The notes below the pieces were generated by a model that was given only the letters and a program-made list of their open reading frames with translations, searched no databases and was not told the origin of the DNA. From Acidobacteriota bacterium (GTDB lineage: Bacteria > Acidobacteriota > Blastocatellia > Pyrinomonadales > Pyrinomonadaceae), in the NCBI GenBank assembly GCA_020199975.1, contig JAIVJP010000023.1, positions 1 to 10,087 of the forward strand: a stretch of 10,087 nucleotides of DNA, written 5' to 3'. The position numbers and the translations under genes are program-made. Below are positions 1-5,538 of the stretch, piece by piece; positions within the stretch are counted from its first letter, which is position 1, and every line of letters begins with the position of its first letter.

Positions 1-1
1 C

Positions 2-148
2 GTTAAGCCGTTGCCGCCAAAGTTAGAGTGGCTGAACCGCGTCCTCGCCACTGCACTCGTGAGCGAGGCGCGAATCCTGAAAAACCCACGGGCGAGTCTG
101 CCCGCCGGCCTCTCCGCTATTTGCGTCGCCGAGAAGCCTCGCGGCTGA
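2..148 (+). CDS. C-terminal end of a probable SAM-dependent methyltransferase (partial)
   Basis: An open frame enters from the left edge and stops at a TGA at 146-148, giving 48 residues of a protein whose start lies outside the window. The tail has a basic/proline stretch (KPLPPKLEWLNRVL), an amphipathic helix, and a final hydrophobic strand (GLSAICVAEKP). This layout resembles the end of class I methyltransferases found in glycan clusters, where the last beta strand is followed by a short basic tail. No SAM-binding motif is visible because that part is missing, so the family name is inference. It converges on the aminotransferase gene, with only 39 nt between the two stop codons and no clear terminator in that spacer. 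The reading-frame assignment is better supported than the function. Confidence 0.45.
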   Translation, partial: VKPLPPKLEWLNRVLATALVSEARILKNPRASLPAGLSAICVAEKPRG

Positions 149-187
149 GTTATCAGGCTGCTCTGACAAGCTGACGCTTTCCGGCCG

Positions 188-1288
188 TCATGATTCGAAG
201 TGGAGGATCTTGTCCGCGACTTCGCGTGCCTCTTCTTCCGTGAGGTAAGGGTGCAGGGGCAAGGATATGATTTTGCCCGCTACGTCTTCGGCCACAGGCA
301 GAGCGCCCTGCTCAGGTCGCTGGAACAAGCGTTGTTGGTGGAGCAGGAAAGGGTAATGAATTAACGTCTCGATTCCGTGTGCGGCGAGGTGGGAACGTAA
401 GCGGTCCCGCCGCGGGTGCTGCGCGACGTAGAGGTGGTAAACGTGCGATTGGGGCGCGCGCGCCGACGGAAGTTGTAGCGCCCTGCCGTGCCGTAACGTT
501 TCGTCATAAATTCGCGCGAGACTCCGCCGCCGCTCATTCCATTTTTCAAGATACTGAAGCTTGACACGCAGGAGCGCCGCTTGCATCTCGTCGAGACGCG
601 AATTGCGACCCTCGACGCCGGCTAGGAAAGCCGGGGCGTGTCCGCCCTGCCGCAATGTTTTCACACACTCAATTAGAGCCACGTCATCTGACGTGACTGC
701 GCCGCCGTCCCCGCACGCGCCGAGATTTTTCGTCGGGTAAAAACTGAAAGCCGCCGCGTGAGCAAGCGCGCCCGCGCGCTTCCCCTCTATCCGCGCGCCG
801 TGCGCCTGCGCGGCGTCTTCGATGACGGTCAACCCATGACGCGCGGCCACTTCGCAGAGCGAAGGCATGTCGGCCATCTGGCCGTAGAGATGGACGGGCA
901 TGATTGCGCGCGTGCGCGGAGTGATTACTCGTTCGACGGCGGACGCGTCGAGCGTGTAAGTTTGCGGGTCGATGTCGGCGAAGACGGGAACGCCGCCGGC
1001 GTTGAGGATGGCGAGCGCTGTATAGGCAGTCGTCAGAGGCGACGTGATGACTTCGTCCTGCCTTCTCTGACGCACGGCCCCGGAAGCAATCAGCGCGAGC
1101 GAGAGCGCGTCGGTTCCGGAGTTTACGCCCGCCGCGCCGCGCACGCCGCAAAACCGCGCCCACTCTTCTTCAAATGCTTCGACCTCGCGACCGAGGATGA
1201 AGACGCCGCCCGCCATCACTCGCCCGAGCGTGGCGGCGGCTTCCGCCTCAATCTCCCGATGCTGCCGCGTTAGATCGAGGAACGGTAT
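188..1288 (-). CDS. DegT/DnrJ/EryC1/StrS-family PLP-dependent sugar aminotransferase
   Basis: This enzyme probably transfers an amino group, usually from glutamate, to a keto-sugar nucleotide in the cytoplasm using pyridoxal phosphate. Numbering is from the proposed start at 1288. It shows the cofactor-phosphate segment NSGTDALSLAL (about 56-66), EDAAQAHGA (157-165), the Schiff-base lysine in SFYPTKNLGACGDGG (Lys187), NSRLDEMQAALL (229-240) and the late HYP and SLPLHPYLTEEE motifs. That is a complete type I fold. The VNSGTDALSLAL segment resembles the FdtB/QdtB-like 3-amino sugar enzymes, but the substrate is not settled. The first canonical start is a GTG at 1217-1219 (343 aa). However, the same frame continues upstream with the family's usual N-terminus PFLDLTRQHREIEAE. 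I therefore place the start at an ATA (1286-1288), three bases after GGAGG (1292-1296), giving 366 aa and overlapping the epimerase gene by 41 nt. It is the last gene of the minus-strand operon. Confidence 0.9.
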   Translation of the reverse strand: MPFLDLTRQHREIEAEAAATLGRVMAGGVFILGREVEAFEEEWARFCGVRGAAGVNSGTDALSLALIASGAVRQRRQDEVITSPLTTAYTALAILNAGGVPVFADIDPQTYTLDASAVERVITPRTRAIMPVHLYGQMADMPSLCEVAARHGLTVIEDAAQAHGARIEGKRAGALAHAAAFSFYPTKNLGACGDGGAVTSDDVALIECVKTLRQGGHAPAFLAGVEGRNSRLDEMQAALLRVKLQYLEKWNERRRSLARIYDETLRHGRALQLPSARAPQSHVYHLYVAQHPRRDRLRSHLAAHGIETLIHYPFLLHQQRLFQRPEQGALPVAEDVAGKIISLPLHPYLTEEEAREVADKILHFES

Positions 1289-2306
1289 TCGCCTCCGGCT
1301 CCCAATAATGTGTCCGATTCCTTTCGTAAAACTCTACGGTGTGAGCCAGCCCCTTGCCCAAAGGCGTGTGCGGACGCCACCCTAGCGCCGTCTCTATCTT
1401 CTGATAGCTCGAATAAGCGTTGCCGATGTCGATCAACTGCCGTTCGAGCGGGAACGGCACGGGATTAACAGAGCCGCGCCCCGTCAGCGAGATCAGCTCT
1501 TGCGCCAGATCAGACAAGCTCACCGGTGCGTCGCCGCCGAGGTTGAAAATTTCGCCCTCGGCGGCCTCGCTCGCGCCGGCCAACAGTAGCGCCTCGACTA
1601 CGTCATCAACGTAATTCATATCGCGCCGCTGCCGGCCTTCGCCGAAGAGTTCGATCACGCCGCCGTCGAGGGCCTGACGGATGAACCACCCGATGAATCC
1701 TTGCCGGTTATGGCGGACGAGTTGGCGTGGGCCGTAAGTGTTTGTCAAGCGCAAGCACACGGTGCGCAGGCCGTAAACCCGATTGTAGAGTTGGTGGTAA
1801 TTTTCGGCGGCCAATTTGTGGATGCCGTTGATGTCGAGGGGCATCACACGGTGATGTTCATCAACCGGTAGATAGACAGGTTTGCCATAGACCTGCCGCG
1901 TACTCGTGAAAACGATCTTCACGTGCGGGTTGAAATTGCGGCAGGCTTCGAGCAGCGTGAGTTGTGCGGCGCAGTTCAACTCCAAGTCGTGTTGTGGCCG
2001 CAACATGGATTCGAGGTGGCTGACGTTGCCCGCGAGGTTGAAAATGTAATCGACCCCGCCGACGAGGTGGTTGATGACATAGTCGTCGCCGATGTCGGCG
2101 GTCTGCACCTTGACGCGGCCTTTAATATCTTCAACGTTAAAGAGGTTACCGCCCTGATCCGGCACCAGCGCGTCGATAATGGACACTTCGACATCGCCGA
2201 TCTCCACCAGCTTACGCGCCAAATTACTGCCGATGAATCCGAGGCCCCCGGTGATGAGCACCGACCTGCTTTTATATGCGCTGAGGCATTGGGCCGTAGT
2301 CGTCAT
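1248..2306 (-). CDS. NAD-dependent epimerase/dehydratase (extended SDR), nucleotide-sugar modifying
   Basis: This is a cytoplasmic extended short-chain dehydrogenase of 352 aa, a normal length for nucleotide-sugar epimerases and dehydratases. The N-terminal Rossmann fingerprint TGGLGFIGSN (19-28) binds NAD(P). It is followed by the acidic end of strand 2 (IIDAL), NLAGNVSH (90-97), the serine/threonine active-site strand FTSTRQVYG (133-141) and the C-terminal RDMNYVDDVVEALLLA block (228-243). The usual YxxxK catalytic pair reads N160-G-I-H-K164, so the lysine is present but the tyrosine position is asparagine. I recall relatives with an NGINK-type motif, so this may be a subfamily trait and not a defect. 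It follows the glycosyltransferase gene after 73 nt and its end overlaps the aminotransferase gene, which suggests the two act on the same nucleotide sugar. The ATG at 2306 has only a weak GAG upstream. The substrate is unknown. Confidence 0.9.
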   Translation of the reverse strand: MTTTAQCLSAYKSRSVLITGGLGFIGSNLARKLVEIGDVEVSIIDALVPDQGGNLFNVEDIKGRVKVQTADIGDDYVINHLVGGVDYIFNLAGNVSHLESMLRPQHDLELNCAAQLTLLEACRNFNPHVKIVFTSTRQVYGKPVYLPVDEHHRVMPLDINGIHKLAAENYHQLYNRVYGLRTVCLRLTNTYGPRQLVRHNRQGFIGWFIRQALDGGVIELFGEGRQRRDMNYVDDVVEALLLAGASEAAEGEIFNLGGDAPVSLSDLAQELISLTGRGSVNPVPFPLERQLIDIGNAYSSYQKIETALGWRPHTPLGKGLAHTVEFYERNRTHYWEPEANTVPRSNAAASGD

Positions 2307-2379
2307 AAGTTACTCAAAAGAGTTGACACTGGCTGGGGGCTTGTGTGTTGTGAGCCAGCAGGGGGAAAACTTACGCCTG

Positions 2380-3201
2380 CTACCTTTTTGTCCCCCCGGT
2401 GCTAACTGGACACTGAGCCTTTTCGCCGGGGGTCAAGAGTTCCGCGCCTGCCCCTCGATCGTCACCCGACGCGGCCGAGAGCCACCGTAGGGGGAAGAGC
2501 TTCAACCACAGCACGAGAAAATCGAGGGCCGTGTGCGCCACCCGACCCGGCCTGAAGAACTGCGACTGGCTATGAGCGCGCAGGTAATGATGCACTGGCG
2601 ACTCCACGAAGACGCAACCTGCTGCGTGCAGCTTCCGCACCAGCTCGACGCCAATAACGCCGCTCGACGACACCAATTCGATTCGGCGGAGGGCACTTTG
2701 GCGCAATAGCCGAAAGTCGCAATCAACGTCACGGATGGGGAGTCGAAATAAAAACCGCGCCGTCCGTTTGTAGATCGAGCCGATCAAGATGCGGTGTCGT
2801 TTGTCTGCACGTTTTATCTTATAACCGTTGACCACGTCAACCGCGCCGGTCATCAGCGGGAACAGGTTGACGAGTTCGCGCACGTCATACTGCCCATCGC
2901 CGTCCGTGTAAAAAACCAAATCCTTACTCGCGGCGTTGAAGCCCGTGCGGAGCGCCGCGCCATAACCCTTGTTCGTTTCATGGTGGATGATTTCGACGTG
3001 CGGCAGCCCGCGCGCCAATTCGTCGAGGACGCGCGGCGTGGCGTCCGCACTCCCGTCGTTGATCACGATCACCTCGTAGTCGTCCGTCAAAGTCTCTAGG
3101 ACGGCGATAGCATCCCGCACCAGCGGCGCAATCGAGACCTCGTCGTTGTACGCGGGGAAAAAGACACTAATACTGGCGCGGCGATTCGCTGGCGGCATCA
3201 T
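2380..3201 (-). CDS. Family 2 glycosyltransferase (polyprenyl-phosphate mannosyl/glucosyltransferase type)
   Basis: This predicted 273-aa GT-A enzyme probably transfers a hexose from a nucleotide sugar to a polyprenyl phosphate or a nascent glycan at the cytoplasmic face of the membrane. It has the family 2 opening ISVFFPAYNDE (11-21), VIVINDGSADAT (45-54 plus following residues), GYGAALRTGF (79-88), the metal-binding DxD in YTDGDGQYD (98-106) and the acceptor-site DVDCDFRLLR (158-167). The C-terminus has one hydrophobic stretch near 225-237 but no clear multi-helix membrane domain, so it resembles DPM1-type synthases without the GtrA-like extension. The frame is open up to 3291, but the ATG at 3199-3201 lies 2 nt after the stop of the preceding membrane-protein gene and directly precedes the conserved fold. 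That start implies translational coupling. A partnership with the upstream GT-C-like protein, which would use a lipid-linked sugar donor, is an attractive inference. Confidence 0.88.
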   Translation of the reverse strand: MMPPANRRASISVFFPAYNDEVSIAPLVRDAIAVLETLTDDYEVIVINDGSADATPRVLDELARGLPHVEIIHHETNKGYGAALRTGFNAASKDLVFYTDGDGQYDVRELVNLFPLMTGAVDVVNGYKIKRADKRHRILIGSIYKRTARFLFRLPIRDVDCDFRLLRQSALRRIELVSSSGVIGVELVRKLHAAGCVFVESPVHHYLRAHSQSQFFRPGRVAHTALDFLVLWLKLFPLRWLSAASGDDRGAGAELLTPGEKAQCPVSTGGTKR

Positions 3202-3203
3202 GA

Positions 3204-4820
3204 TTATCTGACTTTCGGCGTACTCGTTTTTTGAATGACGTGCGTGCCGTCGAGCTGAACAGCCTTGCCGGTGCGCGCGTCGAAAGCCCATGCGGTAATT
3301 ATAACCGGATTTGTGGGAAGGTCATTAACTGCGAAAGATTTTCGCCAGCCCGCGTAGTCGGATGGCGAACCTCTCCGCAAAACCCTTGCAACCACGCCTC
3401 TTTCCGCGCCCGTGTCGGCCAGAGCGAAAATAACGGAGTCTCCGTCCGCCCTGTCGTAAGTGAGAAGAATAGCGTCGGCAGCGTCACCCCGCTGCGGCAA
3501 CACCGCCCAGCCCGAAGCAGTGTAACCGTCTTCGCCCGTCTGGATGACGGAGTCGAGCGAACCGTAAGATTCAGGATTTTGTGCGCCGGCAGCTGCGATG
3601 TCTTGCACCCGGTTGCTTTTGATCAAACCGGGCCGCAAAAATTTCAAGCCATCCAGACCGTTTGCCAGAAGCATTTTTGTCTTGCCGGGGAGACGGCCTT
3701 CCGCCACGTGACGCTCAAGAATCATCGGGAGGAGATGCACCAAAGCGATGGGTAAATACAAGGTGAAGGTTGTGTAGCGCGGAGTGAAAGCATATTCGAC
3801 GCCGAAACCGGTACGCCCAACTGTCACTAAAACAGCGGTCATGATTGAATAAGTTCCGAGCATTAACCACCCCGCCGCCCGGTGCGCTAGTCTCATATGT
3901 CTTCGTATGCACAGCGCCGACACTATGAAGAGAGCTGCCACTGTCAGTCCGGTAGCGGTAGCGATGATTTTGTGTCCTGTGCCAAACTGCTGCTTCAGGA
4001 GAATCATGTCGCCCGGCTCCAGCGCTTTACCTAAAAGAATTAAGAAATATTCTAATGCCTTTACCGGATGAATCAGAGAATCGGAAAGGCTAGGGTGGCC
4101 CAAAGTTTTTTGATAGCCGTTAAAGTAAAGCGCGGCGCTGACTACGAACCCGACAATCCACGCCAATATCAGCCACCTCTTGTTGGTCAGTTTTTCCCGC
4201 GAGTCCGGGCAAGTGAGCAAGGGGAGTACCACCAACCAGCACAAGATTCCGTTGGCGGAGGAGAAAGTGCTGACCGTTGCCAGACACATGCACGACAGAA
4301 ACTTCGCGCGGGCACCGAGCTGTGAATAAGCGATGACCAGACACGTCGTCAGGCAGGCGATGGGCATGAAATAAATGATTTGCATGCCGAGCAGCCAGTT
4401 AACATATTGGACGGGAGAAAAGATGAGAAGATTGGCTAGGAAATAGATCATTAAACGGCGCGTCGGGCTGCCGCCCATTGTCAATCTTCCCAATCGATAA
4501 ATGTTGAATGAGACGAGACAGGCGAGCGCGAAGCTCACCAGCAGTTCGTACCTTTTGTCCCATTTCGTCAGCCACCCGAGACCGACGAAAATAAGATTTG
4601 GGAAGAATTGCCGGTACTCGTTCTGCTGCGCGAAGAGGTCGCTGAGACTGAGAGTGCCTTGAGAGAACTTCTCGAAGAACGAGACGTACTGCCACTCATC
4701 CCAGTAGGGTATGTCAACGCCGTACTTTAAAATTAGTATCAGGAGGAGACCGCCGGGTATGATTGCCAGAGAGACGGCCAACGCGCAAGTCAATTTAGAG
4801 AACGGTGGCAGCGATTTCAT
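3204..4820 (-). CDS. Polytopic membrane protein, putative GT-C-type glycosyltransferase with C-terminal soluble domain
   Basis: This integral membrane protein of 538 aa is the first gene of the minus-strand operon. The first transmembrane helix (about 10-31) is followed by a loop with D36, the acidic motif YWDEW (39-43) and QQNEYRQFFP (65-74). In GT-C glycosyltransferases the catalytic acidic residue lies in this first extracytoplasmic loop. Further hydrophobic helices run to about residue 370, including GRTGFGVEYAFTPRYTTF (335-352). After this comes a basic linker and a roughly 110-residue beta-rich soluble domain (about 420-530) containing DGYTASGWAVLP and ITAWAFDARTGKAV. A frame 16 residues longer starts at 4868, but the ATG at 4820 is preceded by GGGAAG (4833-4828) at 7 nt and leads directly into the signal-anchor helix, so I prefer it. 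Transfer of a lipid-linked sugar on the outer face is inference. It could instead be a polymer-handling membrane protein. Confidence 0.72.
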   Translation of the reverse strand: MKSLPPFSKLTCALAVSLAIIPGGLLLILILKYGVDIPYWDEWQYVSFFEKFSQGTLSLSDLFAQQNEYRQFFPNLIFVGLGWLTKWDKRYELLVSFALACLVSFNIYRLGRLTMGGSPTRRLMIYFLANLLIFSPVQYVNWLLGMQIIYFMPIACLTTCLVIAYSQLGARAKFLSCMCLATVSTFSSANGILCWLVVLPLLTCPDSREKLTNKRWLILAWIVGFVVSAALYFNGYQKTLGHPSLSDSLIHPVKALEYFLILLGKALEPGDMILLKQQFGTGHKIIATATGLTVAALFIVSALCIRRHMRLAHRAAGWLMLGTYSIMTAVLVTVGRTGFGVEYAFTPRYTTFTLYLPIALVHLLPMILERHVAEGRLPGKTKMLLANGLDGLKFLRPGLIKSNRVQDIAAAGAQNPESYGSLDSVIQTGEDGYTASGWAVLPQRGDAADAILLTYDRADGDSVIFALADTGAERGVVARVLRRGSPSDYAGWRKSFAVNDLPTNPVIITAWAFDARTGKAVQLDGTHVIQKTSTPKVR

Positions 4821-4875
4821 GATCTGGCTTCCCGAAGCGCTTGATGGCCCGAAACAGGAGACGACCAATACTCTT

Positions 4876-4891
4876 TTAGCTGATCAGCAAA
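4876..4891. promoter_or_regulatory. Palindrome in the divergent spacer, possible operator
   Basis: The 10-bp perfect palindrome GCTGATCAGC (4879-4888) is extended by two more matching pairs after one mismatch on each side. It lies in the 75-nt spacer between the start of the minus-strand glycan operon and the GTG of the small + strand membrane protein, where a regulator of either unit would bind. No convincing -35/-10 pair could be placed beside it, and a palindrome of this size can occur by chance. Confidence 0.25.
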
Positions 4892-4895
4892 CTTT

Positions 4896-5120
4896 GTGAG
4901 AAGTCCTAAACGCATCGCTGTTTTATTAATTACGGGATTTTTTGCGTTCGCGCCTCCGGGAACATTGATTTTCGGGTTCATGATCATTCTAGGAGTCGTC
5001 GGTAACGTCTGGCTCGCCGCTGGGGGCGCTCTCGGCGTTGTCGTGATAGGGGTGACATGGTTGATGATTCGCAGACGAGGTAAAAGAACGAACGCGGAAA
5101 AGATGACATCAAAGGGCTGA
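4896..5120 (+). CDS. Small two-helix membrane protein, function unknown
   Basis: This 74-aa frame starts at GTG and ends at TGA. It has a short basic N-terminus (RSPKR) and two adjacent hydrophobic segments, about residues 7-33 and 36-58, separated by a short GNVW turn. It ends in a strongly basic tail (RRRGKRTNAEK). By the positive-inside rule both ends would lie in the cytoplasm, forming a hairpin. I do not recognise the family. The consistent amphipathic-to-hydrophobic layout argues for a real gene. The non-ATG start with no visible Shine-Dalgarno sequence argues against it. It is divergent from the glycan operon and precedes another short exported protein on the same strand. Confidence 0.45.
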   Translation: MRSPKRIAVLLITGFFAFAPPGTLIFGFMIILGVVGNVWLAAGGALGVVVIGVTWLMIRRRGKRTNAEKMTSKG

Positions 5121-5233
5121 ACCTTATCAGCGTGGCTAAGATGAGCGCAACGCCGGTACTGTAACCATCCCTATCCTTCTTTCAAGTGTTCTAAGATTGC
5201 GCTCTGGCATTGCCTTTGCTTCAATCGCGCTCT

Positions 5234-5446
5234 ATGAAGAACAAAGTGTTTGGTTTTCGCGCTCTCAGTTGTTTTGTCCTGACGCTCCTCTGTCTTCAGA
5301 CGCTGGGATTGGCGCAGCAGCCGAAAGCAGGCGGACAGGCGGATGTTCCATCTCTCGTCGGGAAACTCAATGACAAGGATGAGCGGACAGTGCTTAGCGC
5401 TGCGCAAGCCTTAATAAATCGAAAGTGGCGCGTATCTGGGAAATGA
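5234..5446 (+). CDS. Short exported protein with one HEAT-like stretch, possibly a truncated remnant
   Basis: From the ATG at 5234 the frame encodes 70 aa. The first 28 or so form a typical signal peptide: basic start MKNKVFGFR, a hydrophobic core with LTLLCLQTLG, and a likely cleavage after LAQ. The mature part is only about 42 residues. Its segment VPSLVGKLNDKDERTVLSAAQALIN looks like one helix pair of a HEAT/PBS-lyase repeat, in which LV.L.D.D..V...AA.AL is the usual pattern. It then ends abruptly with RKWRVSGK. HEAT proteins normally have many repeats, so this may be the 5' stub of a larger deleted gene or a stand-alone small protein. An ATG 24 bases upstream would only add residues in front of the signal peptide. 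It lies 93 nt upstream of lon on the same strand. Confidence 0.45.
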   Translation: MKNKVFGFRALSCFVLTLLCLQTLGLAQQPKAGGQADVPSLVGKLNDKDERTVLSAAQALINRKWRVSGK

Positions 5447-5466
5447 TTTACAATTGACCAGCTTAT

Positions 5467-5502
5467 GAGGGGCGAGACGCCAATTTGAGCGGCTCGCCCC
5501 TC
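5467..5502 (+). promoter_or_regulatory. Strong hairpin in the lon leader
   Basis: A perfect 10-bp inverted repeat, GAGGGGCGAG (5467-5476) with CTCGCCCCTC (5493-5502), is continued inside by a further 3-bp pair (5478-5480 with 5489-5491) around an 8-nt loop. It sits between the stop of the short exported protein and the lon start. No run of T follows on either strand, so it is not a classical intrinsic terminator. It could still be a T-less terminator for the upstream small gene or a structured 5' leader of lon. It does not match the CIRCE heat-shock operator. Confidence 0.5.
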
Positions 5503-5538
5503 CTGCAAACAGAGTAGGGTTAAACGTTTATTCAGAAC

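Noticed and set aside
758..1273. A 171-residue + strand frame opposite the aminotransferase
   Set aside because: It is antisense to a gene with complete family motifs, is Arg-rich and shows no domain. It is a GC-driven shadow.
2323..2348. TTGACA with a TGTTGT 17 nt later, a possible + strand promoter
   Set aside because: No + strand gene follows, since the region downstream is antisense to the glycosyltransferase. The -10 match is poor, so it is likely chance.
2329..2358. CTGGCT/AGCCAG inverted repeat upstream of the epimerase gene
   Set aside because: It has only six pairs with an 18-nt loop and no T run. This is too weak to call a terminator or regulator.
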